A model generated the notes under the pieces. That model was not told where the DNA came from, did no database searches, and saw nothing but the letters and a program-made list of their open reading frames with translations. A stretch of 64,000 nt of DNA from Ectobius pallidus (taxonomy: Eukaryota > Arthropoda > Insecta > Blattodea > Ectobiidae): NCBI GenBank assembly GCA_964059195.1, contig CAXKWD010000006.1, forward strand, positions 174,652,825 through 174,716,824. The letters run 5' to 3'. Below are positions 1 to 11,324 of the stretch, in pieces (the stretch's first letter is position 1; each line of letters opens with the position of its first letter). The translations under genes and the position numbers were made by a program.

Positions 1-126
1 GATAGAAAACCTGTGTTCTTTGGATTCGCTGTTCCGTTAATTGTACTGACCTAATTTCGCCCTCACCCCTGATCAAAATGGCGATGACTGAACTTATTTA
101 AAGGATGGAATGCAGAAAAGAAACAT

Positions 127-144
127 TAATAATACTACTACTAC

Positions 145-217
<73 letters not shown>
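127..217. repeat. (AAT)n microsatellite
   Basis: About 28 near-perfect AAT units preceded by a few ACT units. The open frame that reads through it is poly-Asn and is an artefact of the repeat. It is one of many AAT/ATT tracts in this window. Confidence 0.95.
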
Positions 218-218
<1 letters not shown>

Positions 219-1013
219 CGTTAATAACAATAATATATCAGCATATTGGACATATATCTAATCTCTCTATTTGTATAACTGTCTGTCTCTCCGCCTGTCT
301 GACTATCCGTCCTGTGGGAACTTATTGGTCTAAGCGTCAGGGTACAAGGCAGAAACCCCCTTTCGATTCAAGAATCAAGAATCAAGAAGTTTATTCACCG
401 TTTACATTGTTTGTCACATGTATTTGGTTTCGTCCATAATTTTGTTTACAAATAATGCTTAAAATTATGGTCACATACGGTAGAGATTAAAATACGCTAA
501 AAAGACAGATCATCCACAATTACAAATAATGCTTGAAATTCTTGTTACATAGAGATTAAAATAAGCTAAAAAAAAAGATTCCCGTCCAGGACAAATTTTC
601 CTCTATAGATTACCGCATAACTGTGGTCAAAATGGATTAAATAAATATGAAATATAGGTAGGCAAGGTACTTTCTGCCCCCCCCCAAACTTTTATATATG
701 GCTATATAAAACTATATGGCTATATAAAACTACTAAAAGCCCACTTCTTGGCACCCCCAAAAAAAATTTGAAGTCGGCGCCTCCGTAAATTAAGGTGTCT
801 GATGTGTAAGTCTATCATATTGGCACGGGACATACGAAGAATCTGTACGATTTTTGTTTTTGTTGTAGAAGGCTTTGGAAAAGTGCCGATAAAACAGCTG
901 ATGACGTGTTACATTTTCCCATAGTGTCATCTACCGTTGGAAACATACACTGCATGCACGATTGTCATAGGAAAGCGCTTTTATGCACGTTGTACTGGTT
1001 CAAGAAGTAACGG
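218..1013. other. Non-coding stretch with a 74-bp tandem duplication
   Basis: No gene is visible. Around 448-575 a segment beginning acaaataatgctt occurs twice at a period of about 74 bp, each copy ending in a 'gagattaaaata.gctaaaaa' stretch. A short duplicated 'actatatggctatataaaact' segment lies near 700-730. The rest is unassigned AT-rich DNA. Confidence 0.5.
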
Positions 1014-1085
1014 TCCGGTATGGTCTAGTGGTTAGGATACCTGGCTCTCACCCAGGAGGCTCGGGTTCGATTCCCGGTACCGGAA
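1014..1085 (+). tRNA. tRNA-Glu (anticodon CTC)
   Basis: A full cloverleaf can be drawn. The acceptor stem is TCCGGTA at 1014-1020 with TACCGGA at 1078-1084, and the discriminator is A1085. The anticodon stem is CCTGG/CCAGG (1040-1044/1052-1056) and the 7-nt loop CTCTCAC puts CTC at 1047-1049. Internal Pol III promoters are present: box A TGGTCTAGTGG at 1021-1031 and box B GGTTCGATTCC at 1064-1074. A T5 run at 1087-1091 would end Pol III transcription. There is no intron and no CCA. The body matches eukaryotic tRNA-Glu closely, and no stem mismatch suggests decay. Confidence 0.97.
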
Positions 1086-1430
1086 CTTTTTATTACCACC
1101 AATAATTACCAGTCTTTAGGAATTTTATCAAATATAGCTTCTTTTACATTCTTCTGAACTCTGTTACTTCATGATGAAGGTTATGATGGTGATTTAATAA
1201 ATTATAATATTTATTTACTAATTTTACTAATGAAAGAAATTATTTTATTTCGTTTGCGACTGAAAAAAGACGTTAAAATGAAATTTGACGGCTAAAATTT
1301 ACAAAGGAATAGTCGGGGTAGTACCCCCCAGTATGCCAACCCCTACGTCACTATCTGGAGGTGATGATGATTAATAATAATAATATCTCAGTAATAATAA
1401 TACCAAACAATAGTTGTGAAACTGTGCTGC

Positions 1431-1446
1431 ATAATAATAATAACAC

Positions 1447-1510
<64 letters not shown>

Positions 1511-1572
1511 AATAATAATAGTATCTCAGTAATATCAATATCAACAAAAGATGTTAAACTATGCTGCATAAA

Positions 1573-1602
<30 letters not shown>
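1431..1602. repeat. (AAT)n microsatellite tracts
   Basis: Two long AAT runs (about 1431-1520 and 1569-1602) are separated by a 'gtatctcagtaatatcaat' segment that recurs near 1384 and 7348. The open frames through them are low-complexity artefacts. Confidence 0.9.
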
Positions 1603-1603
<1 letters not shown>

Positions 1604-1760
1604 TTTGTCATTAAACCTATATAGTTTAGTAATAGACGAAGTCGTAAAAACTCCAAACAAAGCACATTATAAAATATACCGGTATTATTTATTTGCAATT
1701 TTAGATTTTATATTAATGACGATAATCTTCTGTATAAAATTGTATTATACCATGCAGAAT

Positions 1761-1852
1761 AAATAATAATAATATATATAGTAATAATAAGTATAATAAT
1801 AATAATAGTAATAATAATAATAATAATAATTAGTATTATTATTATTAACACA
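1761..1852. repeat. Imperfect AAT/ATT microsatellite
   Basis: Interrupted AAT units switch to ATT units at the right end, inside repeat copy A. Confidence 0.8.
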
Positions 1853-2859
1853 GACATAATATACAAGGCAGCTGCGGCATTCAACATAGTACAAACAAAA
1901 GCCTTCAGATGGCAGAGTAAGCTACACATAAATGCTGCCATCTCTGTCGTAAGTCTTGAAACATTACAGATGGCAGCACAAGGGAACAAGCCAAGGGGAC
2001 GCGCGCTGGTCTCTAAGATGGCGGATATTTTAAAAACCTGAAAATTGTTTCGTGTGACCAACTTGATTATTATGTATATGTGCGTGTTCCGTGCGTATAT
2101 CCATCGTATACTTATCTTCATATAAGCGATATAAATTAATAATTAGTTTTCAGTAGACCAGAGTTACAGAAGTATTATTTTTAAGTGTTTAGGTGACATT
2201 GAAACTGATTGTGTTTTGTGGGACTGAATATCAAAGCATGGACAAATAAAGGAAGAAAGCAGAGGGGAACAGCTGACTTGGGAATGGACAATTTGGTAAG
2301 TACAATAAACTTACCTTACGTGAACCAGGGATGGATTAACATAAACTGCCGCCCTAAGCTAAGTGTTCAAAGTGAGGAAGAAAAAAAAAAGCAGCCTAAC
2401 CATACCTGTCTATTTCTCAGACTTTAACTAACGTATGGGAGGAACCAGCTTCACAAAGAGCAGGTTCATAACCCAAAGTTTATTCCAGCGCATTCCGCTA
2501 AATGCCTTCACATTCTGCAGTTGATATAAATATAATTATAAATTAATGTGATGAGATTCAGCCAAGAGCAATCCATTCAGAAAAAATGTACTTAACCTCC
2601 AAGCTCTACTAGTGGACAAAAAATAGTTTTAGGTCGCACACTAGGCTCCTCCCACCAACTCACTAATGGGACCCACCTGGGAAGGAGGGGTTTTGGGTTT
2701 CGAATGTTTCCTAGATAGCGTTGCTAGTAATGCAAAAGGTGAAATTGTGAAAAAATTATTTCTCCTTCTCTCTTCATTTTCCTTTCTCTTCCTCCCTTTC
2801 TCCCACCTTTTCCTCGGCCTACCTACCGATTTGGAACAAATTCCTAACACAAAATTTTG

Positions 2860-2945
2860 AATCGACTGGGATTAGAACTTGTGACCACTAGCACCATAAC
2901 CAGCAGGCTTAACCACTACACCACGAGTGATTGCTCAGGGGTGAA
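2860..2945 (-). repeat. tRNA-derived SINE-like module (in copy A)
   Basis: Read on the minus strand this segment has a box-A-like GGTGTAGTGGTTAAGC and, about 35 bp on, a box-B-like AAGTTCTAATCCC, the spacing of a tRNA Pol III promoter. It cannot fold into a full tRNA. A decayed second copy lies at 8575-8650 in repeat copy B, so it predates the duplication. Confidence 0.5.
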
Positions 2946-4131
2946 GGGAAAATTCATCTATTTAAGTTATTGTATTGTTTGCCCTGCTTACAGTAAAGAA
3001 ATATCTGAGGGGAATATTTCGGAAATCATTCTTAACGGCAGAAAGCTCAATAAACATTTGCAGTCACTTGTTTTTTCTTCTTCTTTTTAAATTTTTTTTA
3101 GTTTAGCCTGTGTTTTTAGTCACAACATTCAAAGAAGGGGTTATATGGTATTTATAGCATAATAGCGTAAAATTGTGTCTTGCGATTCTGTACAAGGATA
3201 TGTCAATACTGCTAACTTTTATTTTGGCAGAGGAAGTTATGTGACTTTCACATGAGATTTTTTATTTAATTTTGTGTACTTTTGATATAGTGCAAGGGTC
3301 ATTTTCATAATGCCGTGATTTTGTATATTTTTATGAGTAGCCTATATGATGAAGGGTACAACAGTGAGGGGTGCATACAAGGCTCGGAAGCGAGGGGAAG
3401 CAGCCAGCAGGCAAGAGTGGGCAGAAATTGGCTGGTGTGTGACCTAAATCTATCTTTCGCCTACTAGTATCTGATAAAAAGCAAAAGCATGTGAAAATTC
3501 AGCATTTAATTACCAGATTGGCTAAACGTTAGCCAAAAATGTATCATGAGAATAATAACTGTAACAATCGGAAACTCCAGGGATGGTAGACCAGTACTGG
3601 TACTGCTTTCTGGCTCGCTTTGAACACTTGATAGGCTGACCATATTACCTTCAGTCAAAAACGAGACTTAAAGCTTTAAAAATAAAACTTAAACCTTAAA
3701 AAGTATGAAATTCAAACAATCGACATTCAACTACAAAGCCATCAGTTTGTACATACACTGATGCTTCGTATCTAGGACTTCTCGCTCACAGTGAAAATGC
3801 ATGTGTTGCCAACATGACATTGATATATGATTATAGTTAATTACACTTGACTGATATTAAAGTATAATTATAGGATTTTTATTATTAAAAATGGTAAAAC
3901 ATTGACATTTTCATAAAATTGACAGTAGTGTCCCATTCTAAAAGGAATGTATGGTCAGATCCTGGCCTTGGGTGGCATTTTCTTAGTTAACATCCTTATC
4001 ATTTCCTAACATTATTTATTTTATTAAATGAGAAATTTCCTCAAAACAGAGGTTTGTCTCCAACCAAACAAATACAACAATCAAGCACTATCACATAACT
4101 CATCCTGACACACAAAATATGATACCACCAT

Positions 4132-4797
4132 TCAGAACTCTACACTGCTCACTACATTTCGCCACTTATCCCTGTCTTGTACATCTTCCTCCACTAAACC
4201 AAATCTTTCCATCGACATGTGTACATTCTGTATCCAGGTAGTAGCAGGTCGTCCTCTTCCTCTTCTTCTCTTACTTTCCCATTCCTGTACGATTCTAGGT
4301 ATTCTGTCTTCTCCCATTCTACGTACATGTCCATACCATCTAAGTCGTTTCCTTTCAATTGTGACTGCACTCTCTTCTTCTACTTCCATAATACGTCGTA
4401 TTTCCGTATTCCTAATCCTGTCTTTCCTAGATATCCTGGCAGACCGTCTCCAGAAGTCCATTTCCAGTGCGTTCAATCTGTTAACCTGTTTTTTATTTAA
4501 TGTCCATGTTTCTGCTCCGTAGAAGACTATACTCTGTAGTATGGTTTTGAATATTTTCGTTTTTGTACTATTGATTATATTTCTACTCCATAAAATTGAA
4601 TTTAACATTCCTATTATTTTCTTTCCACTAGTAATCTTTTGATTAATATCCATATTTGATGTCCCCTCTATTTCCAAAATTGAACCCAGGTATCGAAAAT
4701 TTTGCACTTTTTTAATCCGTCTCCCATCAATGTATAGCTCATCTAGATCATTCGTCAAATATTCTGTCTTATCATAGATCCAGTTCTTCCGAGGCAT
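4132..4797 (-). mobile_element. RTE-like LINE, 3' end of reverse transcriptase ORF
   Basis: An uninterrupted 221-codon frame encodes the region C-terminal to the reverse transcriptase catalytic core. Visible landmarks are the thumb-like FRYLGSIL block, a TKTKIFKTILQSIVFYGAETW stretch broken by ordinary substitutions, then ERKRLRWYGHVRRM and a GRGRPATTW block ending in DRDKWRNVV. This order is typical of RTE-type non-LTR elements. The catalytic domain and endonuclease are missing, so it is a 5'-truncated fragment. It lies in the part of repeat copy A that copy B lacks, so it either inserted there or was deleted from copy B. Confidence 0.75.
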
Positions 4798-5156
4798 ATT
4801 GTTCGGTTTTTTAGCATTTTAATTTTTACGTGAATGAGGAGCTGGCCCACCGCACAACCCCCTACTGGGAGGATCCGGGATTTGATTTTGGAGTTACCTT
4901 CTCCTAGATGAGTTGCCTTCACTTTGGCTTGAGGCCCATCTCCCCGGTTTTCTGTTAGGGTTCCTTCCCTTAGTCTTTGACAATCCAATGCCCAACTACA
5001 AGACAGCAGTGCCTGTTGGTCCGCGGGAGGTATTTCATTTCCCTCCTACCACCCATATCTGGGAGGCTTTCCCCTATCCGCCACCTGGGGACGTGCCCTC
5101 TAGGGGTTACAGGCTCCCCCGAGGGCCTAACATTATTTTAAATGTAAAATATTAAG

Positions 5157-5966
5157 TGAGCCAATCACACCAAAGTAGCATAGCATGCGAATCGTACTAC
5201 CTGAATGCAGGCCGTACATCGAGTAGCATGGTTCACAGTTTTGCATTCATACCGAAGTAGTGAATGCAATCTGCATTTTAACGTGCATTATATATTTTCA
5301 CTTGAACTATTGAGAAACCCATTTAAAATAATGTAATTTACCTAAAGAGGATATAGTTTCAGCAATTTTAATCCAGGCTTTTTTCCTACTAGTCTCGATT
5401 GCCATATCGTATAGCCTACACATGTACAAATTGTAGCTCTCTTTCCAGCAGTTTTCATGACATCTTTGTCATAATCTACCGCTACACAAGCGAATATGTG
5501 TTGAATTTTCTTAACAATTAGAAAACAGCTGTATGCATGCATGATCCCAGGTAGCGTCGCATGAAATAAGTTCATATCTATCTGAAGAAATGAATGTCGC
5601 ACTCTGTGAGATTCAATATTACAGTTACAGTTACAGTTGTATATTTTTTGGTAGCAAGATTTGCTAATTCCCATTACAATTGTTATTTATACATATTCCT
5701 CTTTTCTCATCTAAGTTTCGTAACTGTCTTTGAACTTCTGGATAATACTGTTTCTAAAACCATTAAGCGATGTAGAGGTTCTTGTTTCAAAACTAAGTTT
5801 GTTGTATTTAGACACACTGTCATAAAATATTGATTTCGTTGCTTTTGCCACGCTACTTCGGTATGAAGACTTGAACTTGTTTATTTGGGAATTAAAATGA
5901 GTAGCGCACAACCTGCATCCAACTATTGCAACTTGCTTGCTACGCTACTTCGGTGTGAATGCTCCC
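5157..5966. repeat. Inverted-repeat-bounded segment in copy A
   Basis: The left edge (AATCACACCAAAGTAGCATA) and the reverse complement of the right edge (ATTCACACCGAAGTAGCGTA) match with few differences, so the ~800-bp segment has terminal inverted repeats. Further copies of the same motif lie inside (near 5252 and 5852). Only the right half is present in copy B (about 9520-9645). It looks like a non-autonomous DNA transposon; no clear target-site duplication was identified. Confidence 0.45.
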
Positions 5967-6879
5967 TTTACACTTTATGCTCAAGATCAGTGGCCCACCC
6001 AGCCCCCCCAGATCAGAATGGTTTTCCTTTAATTGCCATTTTCACTAAAGTTCAATTAGTGATAAGAATGCAAGATTGTTTTAAATATCTCACAAAGATT
6101 GTTTGAAATATTCCTGACTGGATTAATAATTAGTTTTCGCTGTACGTTACAGAAATTCGATAACGATTTCAAATGCATTAGTTTTCAGCATCGTTTAAAA
6201 TTTGCCAAATCGAGTCCAAATCCCGCTGTTCATAGTTTACTGAAGGCTTCATAATGGCAGAATATGTTAAACGATAATTTCAAGTCATCACGGAAGTCCA
6301 AACAATTTAGTATGTTTAGTTCTGTATATTACTGCAATAACAATAGCCAATGTTAATTTGTTCGCCCATCCATCATTCAATCGTTTAACTCTATTTTGCT
6401 ATAGTGCTTCACACGATCGCTTTAAAAACTTGCAGAACCCAATACTAGGCCTATCGGCAAGCAGATTCAGTTCTGATTAGACCTACTGGTACGACAACTG
6501 AGAATTTCAAAAGTTAAATGGAATGCTTTGTACTGTGTTGTGTTAAAAATGGAATATCAAACTATTTATAAACAGTAGGTCAGATTGAAATTTGGGAAGA
6601 TATTATATAGCCTACGATTTGATGATGATGATAATGGTAATAATAATAATGTTAATGATGTTTGCAACAGGATAATAACTTCATTGAATAAGTTGTAAAT
6701 AAAATTTAAAAATTAGTTGCAACCAGCTTGTAATAAATTATTTTTTAATTTTTATTTGCATGTATTTTATAACTTTTAGCACCCCCAGATTAAAATCCTC
6801 TCAAGATGGAGACACAAAATAAAAAAAAGAGTGTGCGTGGAATGCCACGCGACAGAAGTAAAACTTGTTTTAATTTTTA

Positions 6880-7262
6880 TTTTTTTTTTATTTTTGGATT
6901 TTTTCAATTTTGCATTATTGGACTTTTTAATATTGGGTTTTTAGACTTTTTAAATTTTGGATTTCTTAATTTTGGATCTTTGAATTTTTAATTTTTAATT
7001 TTTTAAATTACCGATCTTAGAATTTTTTATTTTTGGATTTTTTAAATTTGGATTTTATTAACTTATTTATTGAATTTTGGATTTTTTAATTTTTAATTTT
7101 GTTCTTTTAAATTTTGTAAATTTGGATTGTTTAATTTTGGATTTTTAATTTTTTGAATGCTGAATTTGTGGATTTTTAAATTTTGGAAATTTAATTTTTT
7201 AATTTTAGAACTTATTATTTTTAATTTGGATTTTTTAAATTTTGGATCATTGAAATTTTGGC
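6880..7262. repeat. Degenerate T-rich minisatellite
   Basis: Dozens of variant units of the type TTTTGGATTTTTTAAT follow one another, on average 12-20 bp long, giving extreme T/G versus A asymmetry. The frames through it (Phe/Leu/Asn-rich) are artefacts. It separates repeat copies A and B. Confidence 0.75.
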
Positions 7263-7273
7263 TCGAGTGGGAG

Positions 7274-7348
<75 letters not shown>

Positions 7349-7500
7349 TCTCAGTAATATCCATACCAAACAAAAGTTGTGAAACTGTCCTACATAATAA
7401 TAATAATAATAATAACAATAATATTAATAATAATAATGATAACAATTACAATAACACTAATAATAATAATACTAACAATGACAATAATAATAATAATAAC
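7274..7500. repeat. (AAT)n microsatellite tracts
   Basis: A pure AAT run at 7274-7349 is followed, after the shared 'atctcagtaatatcc' spacer, by an interrupted AAT/AAC run at 7395-7500. The arrangement mirrors copy A. Confidence 0.9.
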
Positions 7501-10377
7501 AGTAATACATTTTATTGTCATTAAATCAAAATAAATTGGCAATAGACGAAGTCGTACAAACTCCAAATAAAATAACAAAGCAATATACCGGTATTATTTA
7601 TTAACACAAACATCTGAGGCATTCAACATAGTACAAACAAAAGCCTTCAGATGGCAGAGTAAGCTACACACATAAATGCTGCCACCTCTCGAGCAAGCCT
7701 TGAAACATTACAGATGGCAGGCCAAGGGGACGCGCGCCGAAGCGTAAGATGGCGGATATTTTAAAAACCTGAAAATTGTTTCGTGTGACCTACTTGATTA
7801 TTATGTATATGTGCGTGTTCCGTGCGTATATCCATCGTATACTTATCTTCATATAAGCGATATAAATTAATAATTAATTTTCAGTGGACAGGATTTACAG
7901 AAGTATTATTTTTAAGTGCTTGTGTGACATTGAAACTGATTGTGTTTTGTGGGACTGCAAATCAAAGCATGGACAAATAAAGGAAGAAAGCAGAGGGGAA
8001 CAGCTGATATGGGAATGGACGATTTGGCAAGTACAGTAAACTTACCTTACATGAACTAGGGATGGATTAACATAAACTGCAGCCCTAAGCTCAGTGTTCA
8101 AAGTGAGAAAAAAAGCTGCCTAACCATAACTTTTTATTTCTCCGGCTTGAACTTATGTATGGGAGGAACCAGCTTCACAAAGAGCAGGTTCATAACCCAA
8201 AGTTTATTCCTGTGCATTCCGCTAAATGCTTTCACATTCTGCAGTTGATATAAATATAATTATAAATTATTGTGACGAGATTCTGGCAAGAGCAATCCAT
8301 TCAGTAAATGGTACTTAACCTTCTAATGCTACTAGTGATGAAAAAATAGTTTTAGGTTGCACACTAGACTCCTCCCACCAACTCACTAACAGGACCCGCC
8401 TGGGAAGGAGGGGTTTTGGGTTTCGAATGTTTCCTAGATAGCGTTGCTAATAATGCAAAACGTGAAATTGGAAAAAAATTATTTTTCCTTTATTCTCGTC
8501 CTTTTCCTTTCTCTTCCTCCCTTTCTCCCACCTTTTCCTCGGCCTACCTAGCTATTTGGGACCTAATCCTAACACTAAATTTTGGATAGACTGGGATTTT
8601 AAGTCGTGACCACTAGCACCGTAACCACTACACCACAAGCGATTGCTGAGGCATGAAGGGTAAATTCATCTATTTAAGTTATAGTATTGTTTGCACTGCT
8701 TACAGTAAAGAAATATCTGAGGGGAATATTCGATAAATTTCAGAAATTATTCTTAACAACGGAAAGTTCAATAAACGCTTACAGTCACTTGATTTTTCTG
8801 CTTCTTTATTTAGTTTGGCCATAGCCTGCGTTTTTAGTCGCAACAGTCAAAGAAGAGGCTATAATGTATTTATAGCATAATTAGCGTAAAATTGTGTCTT
8901 GCGATTCTGTACAAGGATATGTCAATACTGCTAACTTTTATTTGGGCAGAGGAAGTTATGTGACTTTCACATCAGATTTTTTATTTAATTTTGTGTACTT
9001 TTGATATAGTGCAAGGGTCATTTTCATAATGCCGTGATTTTGTATATTTTTATGCGTATAAGTTATGTTGAAGGGTACAATAGTGAGGTGTGCATTCAAG
9101 GCTCGGAAGCGAGGGGAAGCAGCCAGTAGGCGAAAGTGGGCAGAGCTTGGCTGGTGCACGACCTAAATCTATCTTTTTTTAAAAATAAAAAGCAAAAGCA
9201 TGTAAAAATTCAGCATTTAATTACCAGATTGGCTAAACGTTAGCCAAAAATGTATCATGAGAATAATAACTGTAACAATCGAAAACTCCAGGGATGGTAT
9301 ACCAGTACTGGTACTGCTTTCTGGCTCACTCTGAACACTGGATAGGCTGACCATATTACCTTCAGGCAAAAACGAGACTTAAAGCTTTAAAAATAAATAA
9401 ATTTTCCTAACAATTAGAAAACAGCTGAAAATGCAACTGTACAGATGCGTCATCCCGAGTAGCGTCGCCTGAAATAAGTCCAGATCTATCTGAAGAAATG
9501 AATGTCGCACTCTGTGAGATTCATTATTGCCATGCTACTTTATGACTTGAACTTGTTTATTTAGGATTTAAAATGAGTAGCGCACAACCTGCATCCAACT
9601 ATTGCGACTCGCTTGCTGTGCTACTTCAGTGTGAATGCTCCCTTACACTTTATGCTCAAGATCAGTGGCCCACCCAGCCCCCCCCAGATCAGAATGGTTT
9701 TTCTTTAACTGCCATTTTAACTTAAGTGGAATTAGTGATAAGAATGCAAGATAATTTAAAACATTTCACATGCAGCGTTTGAAATTGTTGATTGGATTAA
9801 TAATTAGTTTTCACCGTACATAACAGAAATTCGATAATGATTTCAAATGCATTAGTTTTCACGGTCGTTTTTCATTTGTCGAATTGAGTCCTAATCCCAC
9901 TGTACAAAGTTTGCTGCAGGATTCATTATGACAGATTATGATAAATGATGATTTCAAGTCATCACGGAAGTCCAAACAATTTAGTATGTTTAGTTCTGTA
10001 TATTACTGCAATAACAACAGCCAATGTTAATTTCTTTGCCAATCCATCATTCAATCGTCGATTGTTTAACTCTTGTTTGCTACAGTGCTTCACATGATCG
10101 CTTTAAAAACATGCAGAACCCAATACTAGGCTTATCGGCGAGCAGATTCAGATCTGATTAGACCTACTGGTACGACAACTGAGAATTTGAAAAGTTAAAT
10201 GGAATGCTTTGTACTGTGATGTGTTAAAAATGGAATATCAAACTACCTATTTATAAACAGTAGGTCAGATGGAAATTTGTGATAATGTTATACGATTTGA
10301 TGATGATGACGATGGTAATGATAATAATGTTAGTGATGTTCACAATAGAATAATAACTTCATTGAATAAGTTGTAGC
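7350..10377. repeat. Long unclassified dispersed repeat, copy B
   Basis: Direct-orientation relative of 1384-6700 but shorter, because it lacks the LINE-bearing segment (the junction is near 9405, at 'aaaataaataaattttc') and the 5630-5850 segment. Small indels and substitutions show the copies are old. It carries its own decayed tRNA-like module at 8575-8650. No coding region of its own is supported. Confidence 0.8.
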
Positions 10378-10786
10378 CAGCAAACAGTGAGGTATGCTCA
10401 GCCATTAGCGACCGTGCCCCTCCGAGCCATGGGAAACAGCTAGTGCAATTGTAATATTTCCTGTCGTAGAAGAGATTCAATGTGATGTACATAATAAACC
10501 TTGCGCTATTCAGTACATTGCTCCTAAACTAATATAACCGTTCCTAACCTAACATAACCTGTCACTTACCTAGAATTTACCTGTCATTATTTAACTTAAT
10601 GTAGAAGCTTTTTTACCCTTCCACACCTTTTACCTATCACCGACCTAGAATTTACCTATCATTATTTACCTTAATGCAGAAGCTTTTTACCCTTCCACAC
10701 CTATCATAAAACATCGTTATAACCGTTGTTTATCTACCAAATTCATCGGCATGTAGTCATGTTTGTTTCACTGTCTATAACTTGAA
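10378..10786. other. Non-coding stretch with a ~76-bp tandem duplication
   Basis: Between about 10,560 and 10,705 a unit containing 'cctagaatttacct.tcattattta' and 'gaagctttttacccttccac' occurs twice at a period of about 76 bp. Nothing else is recognised. Confidence 0.6.
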
Positions 10787-10791
10787 GCATT

Positions 10792-11182
10792 CAGGGTGTC
10801 CAGTGAGGCAAGCTGAAGAAATTCAAGCATAATTCAAGGATTTCAAGGATTGAATTTCAAAATTTAAAACAATAGCTTTATTTACTACCATTTTAAAATG
10901 TATGAATATAGGACACATTGAGTGAATATTAATGACCAATATTTCTGAAAATGTTAAAATTTTCGTAAAAACTATAAACTTAAAAAAAATATTAATGACT
11001 AATATTTCTGCAAATGATAAAATTTTTGTAAAAAATATCAACCTTAAAAAAATATATTCTCTTCTATGCGATTTTTCCAGACGGTTCACAAAATTCAAGC
11101 ATAATTCAAGGATTTTTCCCGACATGGAAAATACAAGCATAATTCCCGATATTCCCGATTTTCAAGGCTGCTGGACACCCTG
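10792..11182. mobile_element. Non-autonomous DNA transposon with CAGGGTGTCCAG termini
   Basis: The terminal inverted repeats CAGGGTGTCCAG (10792-10803) and CTGGACACCCTG (11171-11182) are perfect over 12 bp. The element is flanked by the 5-bp direct repeat GCATT (10787-10791 and 11183-11187). Internally it is AT-rich and holds a ~66-bp tandem duplication ('attaatgac.aatatttctg.aaatg.taaaatttt'). The termini resemble hAT ends, but 8 identical flanking bases are not seen, so the superfamily is open. The frames inside are artefacts of the duplication. Confidence 0.7.
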
Positions 11183-11263
11183 GCATTTCATGACTTACCT
11201 GGCTGAGGGACGCATTTCAGCTTTCTATCCTCAACATTGAAGGAAAAGAGTGATGAAAATATA

Positions 11264-11290
11264 CTTTGATGATGATGATAATAATAGGCC

Positions 11291-11324
<34 letters not shown>
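11264..11324. repeat. GAT/AAT microsatellite
   Basis: GAT units pass into AAT units around a central 'aggcctaataat'. The same motif order recurs at 31,458-31,515, where it follows the 3' end of a LINE, so this may mark an old LINE tail. Confidence 0.8.

Larger units (their letters stand above)
1384..6700. repeat. Long unclassified dispersed repeat, copy A
   Basis: This stretch is closely similar along most of its length to 7350-10377 in the same orientation, and its last ~700 bp also to 20930-22035. Shared landmarks include a 'cagatggcagagtaagctaca' block, a CT-rich block near 2760-2815, a tRNA-like module near 2860-2945, and 'gagtagcgcacaacctgcatcc'. Copy A has about 1.8 kb (roughly 3690-5500, with an RTE-like LINE fragment) and about 200 bp (5630-5850) that copy B lacks. 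No intact coding capacity is visible in the shared part. It may be a large non-autonomous transposon or a tandem segmental duplication. Confidence 0.8.

Noticed and set aside
110..439. Poly-Asn protein
   Set aside because: Translation of an AAT microsatellite with no conserved sequence around it.
7157..7578. Poly-Ile/Leu/Asn frames
   Set aside because: Microsatellite and T-rich minisatellite artefacts.
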